Assembly (NCBI RefSeq): GCF_003626535.1 | Contig: NZ_RBAL01000010.1 | Location: forward strand, 1-64,000 | DNA: 64,000 nt | Direction of reading: 5' to 3' | DNA from: Streptomyces hoynatensis | GTDB lineage: Bacteria > Actinomycetota > Actinomycetes > Streptomycetales > Streptomycetaceae | Part shown: positions 16,319-25,166 of the stretch, in pieces | How the letters are laid out: the number at the start of each line of letters is the position of its first letter | Numbering within the stretch: position 1 is the first letter of the stretch | Notes under the pieces: generated by a model | What the model was told of the DNA's origin: nothing | What the model saw: only the letters and a program-made list of their open reading frames with translations | The model's database searches: none | Position numbers and translations under genes: made by a program

Positions 16319-18892
16319 ATGAGCAACTTCAACGAGGTGGCGAACCTGCGGGCCGCCGAGGCCCGGGTGCTCGCCGAGTCGAAGAAGACTCTCGCCGAGG
16401 CGGACCGCCGCAGCCGCGTCCAGGAGCAGGTGCCTCCTCGGATCGCGGACCGGATTCACACCTGGGAGCTGCTGACCGAATCCGAAGCCCCCTGGTACGG
16501 CGACCTGGCGGCAACGGCCGCCCCTCCCCCCGCCTGGGCAACCGCGCTGGATCGCGTCGGGGACGAGAAGGCCAGGCCGGAACGGATCACGTTCGCCAGC
16601 GATCTCGACCAGGACCTCGACTCCGCTCCGGTGGTGACCTTCTACAGCCTCAAGGGCGGTGTCGGACGCAGCACCGCCCTGGTGGCCGTGGCCCGCCGCC
16701 TCGCCTCCGAACACGGTCTGAGGGTCCTGTGCATCGACATGGACCTCGAAGCCCCCGGCCTGGACACCCTGTTCGGCATCTCGCAGGAGAGTCAGCCGGA
16801 CCGCGGCGTGGTCCCGGTCCTTCTCGCCTACGAGTTCGGCGAGGACCCCGTGGTTCTCGACCACGTCGTCCCGATCGACGACAACGGCCGCCTGTTCTGC
16901 ATGCCCGCCGGCCGGATCGACGGTACCTACGCCGCCCGGCTCCGCTCCCTTGAGCCGGAAATCTGGTATCGCGAACGCGTCAACGCACTGCATCGGCTGA
17001 TCGACGACGCCCGGGAATCCACGCTCCGCCCGGACGTGATTCTGCTTGACTCCCGCACCGGCGTCAGCCCGGTGGCCGCCCCGCTGCTCTTCGACGTCTC
17101 GGACATGGCCGTGGTCTGCTTCCACCCCCACAGCCAGGCGCGGAACGGCACCGAGCTGCTGACGGGCGCGCTGCTCAGCTCGACCACCCGTCGCCGGACA
17201 CCCCTTCGCCTGACGCCCGAGCCACGCTTCGTCGTGTCGCCGATGCCCCCGGGGCACAGCGCGCCCCGGCTGGCGGACCGGGCGAAGTCCTGGATCGACA
17301 AGTGGCTGGCGCCCTTCAACGAGGCCCGCCACGGCGCGCCGTTGCTGACCGCGGAAGAGATCACTCACGTCGTCCCCTACAACGCCGAGGTCTCCTTCTC
17401 GGACACCGTCGCCACGGACAGCGTCCGCCTCGCTCCCTATGCCCGCATCGCCGACTGGGTCCTGCAGATCGTTCCGGAGCCCGCCCCCAAGCGCAGCCTG
17501 CAGAGCCGGACCTCGGAGAGCAAGGCCGCGACTCTGGCACAGCTGTCCTTCTCCACCGGCACGGCCGAGGAGCTGGACAGCGCCCAATTCCTCCAGGACT
17601 ACGTCGTCACCCGCCAGGTGAGCGAGACCGCCGACCCCGAGACTCCCCTGATCCTGGGTCGCAAGGGCACGGGCAAAACGGCACTCTTCCGGTGGCTGGC
17701 CGCAGGAAAATTGCCGGGGTGGACTCCCGTCGCCGTCACGACCCCCAGCTTCCGGGACCGGCCTGACTGGTCCTTCGGTCCTGACAACTACGATGCCATC
17801 GACCAGTACCTTGCGACGAGCGGCCAGGACTGGGGCACCTTTTGGCAAATCCTGATTGCGCTGGCGGTGCATCGCACCGAAGGTGCCGCGGACGAGGCCG
17901 GAGCCCCCCATCGCGCGATGCGGGATCTCGAAGCGGGAGACTTCGCCGCCACCCAGGCCGTCCTGGAAGTCCTGCGGGACCCCATGGGTGCCCTTCAGTG
18001 CACCGACTGGCTGCGCAAGGTCGACGCCGACGGAAGGAATCAACTCCTTCTGCTCTTCGACGGACTCGACACCGCGTTCGGCAACAGCCCCGTTCAGCGC
18101 AGACGCCGCTCCCAGGCCATCGCCGGCCTCCTGGCGAAGCAGGCGGACCTCGCCCCCAAGTTCACCGGAATCCGGCTCAAGATTTTCGTGCGTCAGGACA
18201 TCTGGAGCGGGCTCCGCTTCGAGAACAAGAGCCATTTCTACGGCCTCTCCCGCAGGCTTCAATGGGAGGACCAGCGCGAGTATTTCAAGGTCGTCCTCAA
18301 GCGAGCCGTCCACGCAACCGCCTTCCGGGACATCCTCCGCACCGCGGACGAGTCACTCGTGGAGAACGATGTCGCCTCGTGGACCCCAGAACAGGTCGAC
18401 ACGGCCTGGAATTCACTCGTCGGCGAGCGCATGCGCGGCGAGCGCACCGCATTCACCTCGAACTGGGTGTGGAACCGCCTGGCCGACGGCAACGGCGATC
18501 ACTCCCCCCGTGCGCTGTTGCAGTTGTTCGCCGCCGCACTGGACTGGGAGCGGGAGGAGGAAAAGCGCAGCGCCTACGACCGTTCGGTCCTGCGCCCTCG
18601 CAGCCTCGCCCTCAGCCTGGAGCGGGTGAGCGAGCCGGCGCTGTCGGCCCTGCTGGACGAGGAGTTCCAGGAGCTCCGGGTGGTGGCCGACGCTCTCAAG
18701 GACTACGGCCGCACCCCCATCGGCGAGGACGCGCTGCGCAATGCCCTCGGCGAACCGCCCGAGGACCTGATCGCGTTGGCCAGGGAAGCCGGCCTCATCA
18801 CGCCCAATGAGGCCGACGACGACGCCCGGTCGTTCCGCGTCCCCGATCTCTACCGCTGGGCGCTGAGCGTCACCCGCAGGGGGCCGATGTAG
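16319..18892 (+). CDS. KGGVGR-type ATPase fused to a second P-loop NTPase
   Basis: An 857-residue cytoplasmic protein from ATG 16319 with GGGAGG just upstream. An N-terminal helical region (to about 100) leads to a ParA/MinD-like domain with a deviant Walker A, YSLKGGVGRSTAL (about 110), where the usual GK-T/S is GR-S; VLCIDMDLEAPGLDTLF; and a Walker B-like ILLDSRTGVSPVA (about 245). A second P-loop domain follows: LILGRKGTGKTALFRW (about 445) with Walker B LLLLFDGLDTAF (about 580), then a winged-helix-like C terminus. Proteins with the KGGVGR motif are known from predicted biological-conflict and signalling loci; the two-ATPase design suggests an NTP-regulated switch or sensor. It stands alone, divergent from the MFS gene and convergent with the glucanase. 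Confidence 0.82.
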   Translation: MSNFNEVANLRAAEARVLAESKKTLAEADRRSRVQEQVPPRIADRIHTWELLTESEAPWYGDLAATAAPPPAWATALDRVGDEKARPERITFASDLDQDLDSAPVVTFYSLKGGVGRSTALVAVARRLASEHGLRVLCIDMDLEAPGLDTLFGISQESQPDRGVVPVLLAYEFGEDPVVLDHVVPIDDNGRLFCMPAGRIDGTYAARLRSLEPEIWYRERVNALHRLIDDARESTLRPDVILLDSRTGVSPVAAPLLFDVSDMAVVCFHPHSQARNGTELLTGALLSSTTRRRTPLRLTPEPRFVVSPMPPGHSAPRLADRAKSWIDKWLAPFNEARHGAPLLTAEEITHVVPYNAEVSFSDTVATDSVRLAPYARIADWVLQIVPEPAPKRSLQSRTSESKAATLAQLSFSTGTAEELDSAQFLQDYVVTRQVSETADPETPLILGRKGTGKTALFRWLAAGKLPGWTPVAVTTPSFRDRPDWSFGPDNYDAIDQYLATSGQDWGTFWQILIALAVHRTEGAADEAGAPHRAMRDLEAGDFAATQAVLEVLRDPMGALQCTDWLRKVDADGRNQLLLLFDGLDTAFGNSPVQRRRRSQAIAGLLAKQADLAPKFTGIRLKIFVRQDIWSGLRFENKSHFYGLSRRLQWEDQREYFKVVLKRAVHATAFRDILRTADESLVENDVASWTPEQVDTAWNSLVGERMRGERTAFTSNWVWNRLADGNGDHSPRALLQLFAAALDWEREEEKRSAYDRSVLRPRSLALSLERVSEPALSALLDEEFQELRVVADALKDYGRTPIGEDALRNALGEPPEDLIALAREAGLITPNEADDDARSFRVPDLYRWALSVTRRGPM

Positions 18893-18912
18893 GACGGCAG
18901 GGCGACTCGGCG

Positions 18913-18932
18913 GAAGGGCTGCCCGGCCCTTC
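18913..18932. terminator. possible hairpin between convergent genes
   Basis: GAAGGGC-tgcccg-GCCCTTC, extended imperfectly by GGC/GCC on either side, lies 20 nt after the dual-ATPase stop. No T-run follows, as is usual in streptomycetes. Confidence 0.4.
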
Positions 18933-19180
18933 GCCGGCCGCCCCTCCCCCGGCCCGCCACCGGCCGCCCGAAAGGCGTTGCACCCGTGAGCGTCTCCGCT
19001 CCGCGGACCGGGGCATACGCGCGGGGCCGTGCGCGCGGGCCGTGCGCGCGGGTGGTGCGCCTGGGTGTGCGCAGAAGGGCGCGATGTCCCGGCGCGCACG
19101 GCCGGCCCCTCGTGCGCCGTGGCGCGTTCGGGGTGGGGGCCGTGGCGCGGACAGCGGGGGAACGGGCGGTGCGGGGGCGG

Positions 19181-20830
19181 TCAGTGCTGGAAGGTGAACC
19201 AGTTGATGTTGACGAAGTCGCCGCCCGCGTTGGTGAAGACGAGGTAGACGTCGTGGACGCCGGTGGCGGCGGCGGTGATGTTGGCGGGGACGGTCTGCCA
19301 GTTCTGCCAGCCGCCGTTGTTGGCGAAGTCGATCTCGGCGATCTGCGGGCCCGTGGTGCTGTCGAGGCGGACCCGGATGGCGCCGCTGACGCCGGGGTCG
19401 GCGCCGGAGGCCAGGCGGGCGACGAACTGGCGGGGCGAGGCGCTGCCGAAGTCGAGGGCGGAGTACTTCAGCCAGTCGCCGCCCGCTATGTAGCCGACGT
19501 CGAGGCCGCCGCCGGTGTCGCTGCACGCCTCGGTCTGGGTGCCGCTCTGCGCGCTGTGGCTCTCGGCCTGGATGGTGGCGTAGGCGCTGGTCCCGTCGCC
19601 GGGCGGGGTGCTGCCCGAGTCGCCGCCCGGGCCCAGGGAGATGCTCCACGAGGTGGGCGCGGGGTCCTGGATGTGGCCGTCGACGGGGGCGGAGCCCGAG
19701 GGGCCGACGTCGTCGTAGGGGAAGGCGTAGCCGATGTTCGCGTGCTCGTGGACGAGGCGCGCGTAGTGGTTGGTGATCGGGTCCTGGTAGTACTGGGCGG
19801 GGGTGACGCCGTTCGGCTGCGAGGCGCCGCCGCTGACCAGGAGATTGCTGCGGTTGAGCGCGGCGGCCAGGCGGGCGGTGACGGCGCCGCGGGCGTCGGG
19901 GCCCGAGTTGTACAGCGGGCCGCTGGCGCAGCCGAAGATGTCGGCGGCGCTCGGCTTGGTGAACGGGACGCCGTTGGTGTTGAGCCCGGCGAAGGTCAGC
20001 GCGCCGTTGGAGACGGTGCCGGAGAACGCGCCGAACGCGCCCTGCGTGTCGATGGTGAGGGTGTGGGACTGGTAGTGGCTCCACACCCGGTCCAGGTAGG
20101 AGTTCCAGTAGCCGCCGAAGTCGGTGGGCGAGTGGCCCGGCGCCATGACCCGCAGGATCGCGCCGGAGGAGTCGGTGGCGACCAGGTGGTCCCAGGGGGC
20201 GCCGTCGGCGGCGTGCTGGCTGCGCAGCCCCGAGGCGATGGCGGCCAGCGCCCCCGAGGGCAGCGGGCTGACGGTCTGGGTGCCCGCGCTTCCGGTGCTG
20301 GTCATGGCGATCGGCAGGGCCACCATGTCGACGTAGGAGATGTTCGCGTACAGGTTGGCGCTGTTGTACGTGAACTCGCAGAATGTCCAGTTCGTCTGCC
20401 AGTTGGGGTCGGAGCTGACGAGCGCGGGCTGCACCAGCCCGGGAACGGTGCCCGGGTTGCGGAAGAACTGGAGCTTCCTGCCGGCCGAGAACCACACCCG
20501 GCCGCCGATGAGGTACTGGCCGAGGGTGAGGCGGACCGGGGCGGAGCCCGAGGCGCCCAGCGGGATCGAGTAGTCGGCGGTCGGGGTGACCGGGGCGGAC
20601 GGGTTCTGCAGCCGGTGGAAGACGCCGTCGGCCGTGACGAACCCGGGCCACCCCGAGGTGTCGGCGCCGCTGATGTAGGCGTAGACGTTCCCCTGGCCCG
20701 AGTTGTTCTGCAGGCTGATCGGCAACGAGGCCGCCGCGGCCGACGCGCGGGAGGCGAGGGGGAGGGCCCCGGCCAGGGCGGCGGCCCCGGTGGCGCCTGC
20801 GGCGGCGATGAGCGAGCGTCTGGTGACCAC
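19181..20830 (-). CDS. secreted beta-1,3-glucanase, GH64 plus CBM6
   Basis: A 549-residue exported enzyme. GTG 20830 has an AAGGAG 8 nt upstream. A Tat signal (VTRRSLIAAAG and an Ala/Leu-rich core, cleaved near ASA) precedes a GH64 (laminaripentaose-producing) domain, about residues 35-400, recognisable from LPISLQNNSGQ..VYAYISG, WTFCEFTYN and HEHANIGYAFPYDD. A Gly/Ser-rich linker (SLGPGGDSGSTPPGDGTSA) leads to a C-terminal CBM6-like beta-sandwich (IQAESHSAQSG..., GGDWLKYSALDFG) that binds beta-glucan. It degrades fungal cell-wall glucan outside the cell. A DasR-like TGGTCCAGACCT lies 104 nt upstream of the start, suggesting co-regulation with chitinolytic genes. Confidence 0.9.
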   Translation of the reverse strand: MVTRRSLIAAAGATGAAALAGALPLASRASAAAASLPISLQNNSGQGNVYAYISGADTSGWPGFVTADGVFHRLQNPSAPVTPTADYSIPLGASGSAPVRLTLGQYLIGGRVWFSAGRKLQFFRNPGTVPGLVQPALVSSDPNWQTNWTFCEFTYNSANLYANISYVDMVALPIAMTSTGSAGTQTVSPLPSGALAAIASGLRSQHAADGAPWDHLVATDSSGAILRVMAPGHSPTDFGGYWNSYLDRVWSHYQSHTLTIDTQGAFGAFSGTVSNGALTFAGLNTNGVPFTKPSAADIFGCASGPLYNSGPDARGAVTARLAAALNRSNLLVSGGASQPNGVTPAQYYQDPITNHYARLVHEHANIGYAFPYDDVGPSGSAPVDGHIQDPAPTSWSISLGPGGDSGSTPPGDGTSAYATIQAESHSAQSGTQTEACSDTGGGLDVGYIAGGDWLKYSALDFGSASPRQFVARLASGADPGVSGAIRVRLDSTTGPQIAEIDFANNGGWQNWQTVPANITAAATGVHDVYLVFTNAGGDFVNINWFTFQH

Positions 20831-20933
20831 GCGGTGCTCCTTCGGTGGGGGGAGAGAGGGGGGAAGGGGCCGGCGGCGCCCGCGAGCCGGACGCCGCACG
20901 AACGCGGCCGGGGCGGACGAGCCACGACGGGAT

Positions 20934-20945
20934 TGGTCCAGACCT
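20934..20945 (-). promoter_or_regulatory. DasR-like 12-mer upstream of the glucanase
   Basis: TGGTCCAGACCT (on the - strand AGGTCTGGACCA) matches the core of the 12-bp elements of streptomycete chitinase promoters and the DasR (dre) consensus TGGTCTAGACCA with few mismatches. TTGAAT immediately upstream (20951-20946) could be the -35. The same element appears twice before the chitinase gene in this window. Confidence 0.65.
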
Positions 20946-21119
20946 ATTCAAGGGGTGTGACATGTAGGCGTCAAGAGGCGCGGCAGGCGCGGGGATGTCC
21001 CTGCCCGCCGGGGGCGGCCCGCGGGAGCCGGCGGCTGCCCGCCGGGCCGGAACGTGCGGCGGTGGTCCGGGAGTTCGCCCGCGCCGAGCGGCGCCGGCAA
21101 GGCGGTACGCTGCCGGGTC

Positions 21120-22100
21120 GTGCCGAAGACGCGTCTTGACACCGACCGCATCCGGGCGGCCCGCCGGGTCATCGACCCGGTTTTTCTCGACACGCCGCTG
21201 TACCGCTGCGAGGCGCTCGGCTCCCGTCTGGGGTGCACGGTGAGCGTCAAGGTGGAGACGGCCAATCCCGTCCGCAGTTTCAAGGCCCGCGGCACCGAAC
21301 TGGTCGCGAGTCTCCTCGCCGGCAGGGGCGCGCGGGCCGCGGTGTGCGCCAGCGCGGGCAATCTCGGTCAGGCCCTCGCCTGGTCAGGTCGCGCGCGGGG
21401 GCTCGACGTCACCGTCGTGGCCTCCCGGCGTGCGCCCGCGGTCAAGCTCGATCGCATTCACGCACTGGGCGCCCGTCTCGAACTGGTGGACGGCGACTTC
21501 GAGGAGGCACGCGAGCGGGCGGCGGCGCTCGCGCGGCAGGAGGGCATCCGGCTGGTCGAGGACTCCCTGGACATCGAGACCTGCGAGGGCGCGGCGACCA
21601 TCGGCCTGGAACTGGTGCAGGGCGCGCCGTCGTTCGACGCCGTCCTGATCGCCCTGGGCGGCGGGGCGCTGGCCACCGGCGTGGGCCACGTGGTGAAGGC
21701 CCTCGCGCCCGGGGTCGAGGTGATCTGCGTCCAGCCGCTGGGCGCCCCGGCGATGACCCACTCGTGGCGCAGGCGGCGCGTCGTCACCACCGACTCGGCC
21801 CGCACCATCGCGGACGGCGTCGCCGGCCGGCGTCCCCTCGCGGCCGTCCTGGAGGACCTCCTCCTGGTCGCCGACGACGCCCTCCTGGTCCGGGAGTCGT
21901 CGATCGTCGCCGGGATGCGGATGCTCTTCGACCAGGCCGGCCTCGTCGTCGAACCCTCGGCCGCGCTCGGCATCGCGGCCGTCCTCGAAAACCGCGACCG
22001 GTTCGCCGGCCGGCACGTGGTCACCATCCTGTGCGGCAGCAATGTCGACGCGGACGACTATCGCCGCTGGATCGGCCCCGCCCCCACCCGCGCGCCGTGA
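21120..22100 (+). CDS. PLP-dependent threonine/serine dehydratase-like enzyme
   Basis: A 326-residue fold-type II PLP enzyme (tryptophan synthase beta superfamily). The PLP lysine is in VRSFKARGTELVAS, the substrate loop is ASAGNLGQALAW, and the phosphate-binding glycines are ALGGGALATG. The C-terminal Ser that contacts the pyridine N is probably in ILCGSNVD. This resembles threonine ammonia-lyase or serine racemase proteins, without the regulatory ACT domain of IlvA, so a catabolic or racemase role is more likely than isoleucine biosynthesis. GTG 21120 was chosen because the family start (LDTDRIRAARRVI) follows it. No operon partner is seen. Confidence 0.85.
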   Translation: MPKTRLDTDRIRAARRVIDPVFLDTPLYRCEALGSRLGCTVSVKVETANPVRSFKARGTELVASLLAGRGARAAVCASAGNLGQALAWSGRARGLDVTVVASRRAPAVKLDRIHALGARLELVDGDFEEARERAAALARQEGIRLVEDSLDIETCEGAATIGLELVQGAPSFDAVLIALGGGALATGVGHVVKALAPGVEVICVQPLGAPAMTHSWRRRRVVTTDSARTIADGVAGRRPLAAVLEDLLLVADDALLVRESSIVAGMRMLFDQAGLVVEPSAALGIAAVLENRDRFAGRHVVTILCGSNVDADDYRRWIGPAPTRAP

Positions 22101-22688
22101 ATCGCGGGATTCACGCGGCGGCGATTTCGGCTCCCGGGGAAGGAGGGGAAGGGAGGCGGAAAGCGGGGAAGGCCGGGAAGGGGAATTCGGGAAGGCGAGG
22201 GAGGCGGGCAGGCGGGGAAAGCAGGGCATGCGGTGGATTCCGGGAATGCGGGGCGGGTTGGCCGCCCTTCGGGGGCGTCCGCGAATGGGCGTTGCGGGGT
22301 GGCGGCGGCGGGGGCCCGTTCTTCCTTGCGACCATCCCCTTGGGCGCGCCCTCTTGGTACGCTTCGGGGCCGGAAACCGGTCTCCGGCCGCCTCGCGGGA
22401 GGCCGGTGCCCGGTCGGCGTTCTCGCGAGGGGCGGGCACGAAGCCCCTGGCCGGAGGCGCGTGCGGCCGGAGCGGAAGTGCCGCCCGCGTACCTTTCGGC
22501 GGTGATTTCCCGCGGAAGGAGGGAAGGCGGCGGAACCTGACGGGGAATCAAAATCCGGGACGGGGCACCATGCCGCGCTCCGGTGCGGGAATCGAAGAAG
22601 AATGGCGGGTGCGGTCGTGGCCGGGGCGTGGAAAATCGGCCCGTGCTTCCCGATCCGCAGGTCGAGCAAGGCACAGAGGAACAGCATC
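22101..22688. other. 588-bp intergenic stretch, partly purine-rich
   Basis: I see no gene. The + strand from about 22130 to 22240 is a run of GGGAAGG/GGCGGG-type purine blocks. The remainder is ordinary GC-rich DNA. The ribosome-binding site AGAGGA of the next gene lies at 22675-22680. Confidence 0.5.
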
Positions 22689-23141
22689 ATGAGCAACGCC
22701 GAAAACGGCAGACACGAGGGATTCTCCGCCGAGGAGCGGGCGGCGATGAAGGAGCACGCCCAGGAGTTGAAGAAGGCGGCGCGCCGCGGTTCGAAGGCGG
22801 AGAAGGCCGCCGAGGCGGAACGGGACCTGCTCGCGAAGATCGCAGGCATGCAGCCCTCGGACCGGGCGATGGCCGAACGCGTCCACGCCGTGGTCACCCG
22901 CACCGCCCCGGACCTCGCGCCGAGGCTTTGGTACGGGATGCCCGCCTACGCGCTGGAGGGGAAGGTCGTCTGCTTCTTCCAGAGCGCGGAGAAGTTCAAG
23001 GCGCGCTACGCGACGCTCGGGTTCAACGATCCGGCGAAGCTGGACGAGGGCCCGATGTGGGCGACCGCCTTCGCGCTGACCGAGGTGACGCCCGAGGTGG
23101 AGGCGCGCATCGCCGCGCTCGTGAAGCGGGCGGTCGGCTGA
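22689..23141 (+). CDS. DUF1801-like small protein
   Basis: A 150-residue soluble protein. The first 60 residues are charged and helical (FSAEERAAMKEHAQELKKAA). The C-terminal part (MAERVHAVVTRTAPDLAPRLWYG, then MPAYALEGKVVCFFQSAEKF, then GFNDPAKLDEGPMWATAFAL) is the pattern of the DUF1801/YdhG fold, close to Fra/YdhG iron-chaperone-type proteins. The Lys/Glu-rich N-terminal extension is common in actinobacterial members. ATG 22689 has AGAGGA 8 nt upstream. Precise function is unknown; it is monocistronic. Confidence 0.8.
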   Translation: MSNAENGRHEGFSAEERAAMKEHAQELKKAARRGSKAEKAAEAERDLLAKIAGMQPSDRAMAERVHAVVTRTAPDLAPRLWYGMPAYALEGKVVCFFQSAEKFKARYATLGFNDPAKLDEGPMWATAFALTEVTPEVEARIAALVKRAVG

Positions 23142-23618
23142 GCCCGTCAGTGGCGCGCCACGCCGCCTGACGCGTCACGCCGCCTGACGCGTCACGCCGT
23201 CCGGCGGGCGGCGCCGTAGGGCCCGCGGGGGCGTAGGGCCCCCGGCGGCGTAGGGCAGGCAGGGGCGTATGGCGGGGGCGGCGGCGAGGACGGCTCGGGT
23301 GCGGGGTGGGCAGGCCCGGGCGGCCGCCGCGGTCCTCGGCCGCGAGTTCGCGACCGCCGCCAAACGGCAGGCGGCAGGGCGGCCCAGGCGGCAGGGGTCC
23401 CAGCGGCAGGCGGCAAGGCGCCCGCGGCAGGCGAGGTGGAGGGCCGTACCGCGGCCTGGGTATCCGGCCACGCCCGGCCTACGGTGGGGCGCGTCGCGTA
23501 CGCCCGTTCCGCGTGCTCCGGTCCGCGGCCCGCGACGCCTTCGGCATCGTCGTCTCGCGACGGAGAGGAAGCCCGTGGAAGCCGACGTGCGCCCCGGCCG
23601 CCCCAACGGCGAGCAGCG
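23142..23618. other. 477-bp intergenic leader of the MATE gene with possible uORF
   Basis: No full gene. CGCC-GCCTGACGCGTCA direct repeats occur at about 23159-23200. A possible 15-codon uORF (GTG 23575, peptide starting VEADVRPGRP) ends in a TGA overlapping the MATE ATG (ATGA) and has GAGAGGAAG upstream, so it may couple or tune translation of the exporter. Confidence 0.4.
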
Positions 23619-25091
23619 ATGACCGCGGGCAACCCACCCCCCGTACCGCCCACGGGCAACCCGCCCCCCGTACCGCCCGGGAGGAGGCGCGTACCCGTTC
23701 CGCCCGGGCGGGGGCGGCCGGGCGTTCCGGCCGGGGGCCCGCGGCCCGCCGCCCGGGAGGCGGGGCGGCGCGACCACGCGGCGGGCCTGGCCACCGGTCC
23801 CGTGGGACGGCTGCTGCTGGGCACCAGCGCCCACACGACGATGTCCGTCGCCACCTACGGCTGCTACGCCCTGACCAACGCCTGGTTCGTCTCCCGGGGG
23901 GCCGGGACGCAGGCGCTGGTGGCCGTGAACCTCGTCTCCCCCGTCCTGCTCGTCCTCGGCGCCGTCTCCACGACGGTCGGCGCCGGCGGCGCGTCCCTGG
24001 TGTCCCGCAGCCTCGGCGGCGGGAACCCACGGCAGGCGGCGCGGGCGGCGGGGAACACCTTCCTCGTCTTCTGGGCGACGGCCGTCGCCGTCACCGTTCT
24101 CGGCCTGCTCCTGCTCGACCCGCTGCTCACCCTGCTGGGCGCCACGGGCGGCACGCGCGCGGACGCCCGCAGCTACGCGGGGATCATGCTGGCCGGCGCA
24201 GTCACCGCCACCGGCTTCTCCAGCCTGGTGCGCGCCGAGGGACGCCTGGGGTTCTCGACGCTGCTGTGGATGCTGCCCGTCCTGTGCCAGATCCTCCTCG
24301 ACCCGCTGCTGATCTTCGGCCTCGGCCTCGGGGTCCGCGGGGCCGCCCTGGGCACCCTCGGGGGGCAGGGGCTCTCCCTGGCGATGAGCCTGTGGTTCTT
24401 CTTCGTGCAGCGGGACCGCCCCTACCGCATCCGGCCGGGCGACCTGCGCCCCCACGGGCCCACCCTCAGGGAACTGCTCGCCGTCGGGGCCCCCTCCTTC
24501 CTCAGCGGGTTCGGCAACACGCTGATCATGCTCCTCGCCAACAACCGCCTGGCCGCCACCGGCGACCCGGCGGCGCTCGCCGCGTACGCCACCTGCGTCC
24601 GCGTCGGCACGTTCGTCCTCATGCCGCAGACCGGCATCGCGCAGGGCATGCAGCCGCTCATCGGGTACAACGCCGGCCGGGGCCTGCTCGCCCGCGCCGA
24701 ACGCACCCGCGTCCTGGCGCTGCGGGCGACCGCCCTGTACGGCGCGGCCGTCTGCCTCGCCCTGCTGGCCGCCGCGGACCCGCTGGCCGCCGCCTTCGCC
24801 GACGAGCAGGTGGCACGGCGGGCGACGGCCGAGGCGATGCGCATCATCGCGCTCGGCTACCCCTTCGCCGGGGTGCCGGCGCTGCTGTCCACGTACTTCC
24901 AGGCGCGGGGACGGCCCCGCCCCTCGCTGCTGATCTCCGTCGGCTCGCTCACCGGCGTCCACCTGCCCGTCCTGCTGGTCCTCGGCTGGTTCGGCACGCC
25001 CTGGCTGTGGATCGCCTTCCCGGCGGCGGCCCTCCTGTCGGCGGCGGGCGCGATGGCCGTCCTCCACCGCGCCGCCCCGCGCCGTGGATGA
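23619..25091 (+). CDS. MATE-family efflux transporter
   Basis: A 490-residue multidrug/toxin extrusion (NorM/DinF-like) protein with 12 hydrophobic helices, beginning LLLGTSAHTTMSVATYGCYA. Family hallmarks are NAWFVSRGAGTQALVAVNLV (helix 1-2), SLVSRSLGGGNPRQA, and in the second half NTLIMLLANNRL and MQPLIGYNAG. It exports cationic drugs using Na+ or H+. The cytosolic N terminus is oddly Pro-rich with a tandem 9-residue unit (GNPPPVPPT / GNPPPVPPG) from a 27-bp duplication. ATG 23619 overlaps a possible uORF; transport domains start at about residue 58, so later starts cannot be excluded. Confidence 0.88.
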   Translation: MTAGNPPPVPPTGNPPPVPPGRRRVPVPPGRGRPGVPAGGPRPAAREAGRRDHAAGLATGPVGRLLLGTSAHTTMSVATYGCYALTNAWFVSRGAGTQALVAVNLVSPVLLVLGAVSTTVGAGGASLVSRSLGGGNPRQAARAAGNTFLVFWATAVAVTVLGLLLLDPLLTLLGATGGTRADARSYAGIMLAGAVTATGFSSLVRAEGRLGFSTLLWMLPVLCQILLDPLLIFGLGLGVRGAALGTLGGQGLSLAMSLWFFFVQRDRPYRIRPGDLRPHGPTLRELLAVGAPSFLSGFGNTLIMLLANNRLAATGDPAALAAYATCVRVGTFVLMPQTGIAQGMQPLIGYNAGRGLLARAERTRVLALRATALYGAAVCLALLAAADPLAAAFADEQVARRATAEAMRIIALGYPFAGVPALLSTYFQARGRPRPSLLISVGSLTGVHLPVLLVLGWFGTPWLWIAFPAAALLSAAGAMAVLHRAAPRRG

Positions 25092-25166
25092 CCCCGCAAC
25101 GCCGCCCCCACGCCCTCGGCCCGCCCGGGACTTCCGGGCCCGAGGCCGCCCTCGCGCGGCGGGCGT

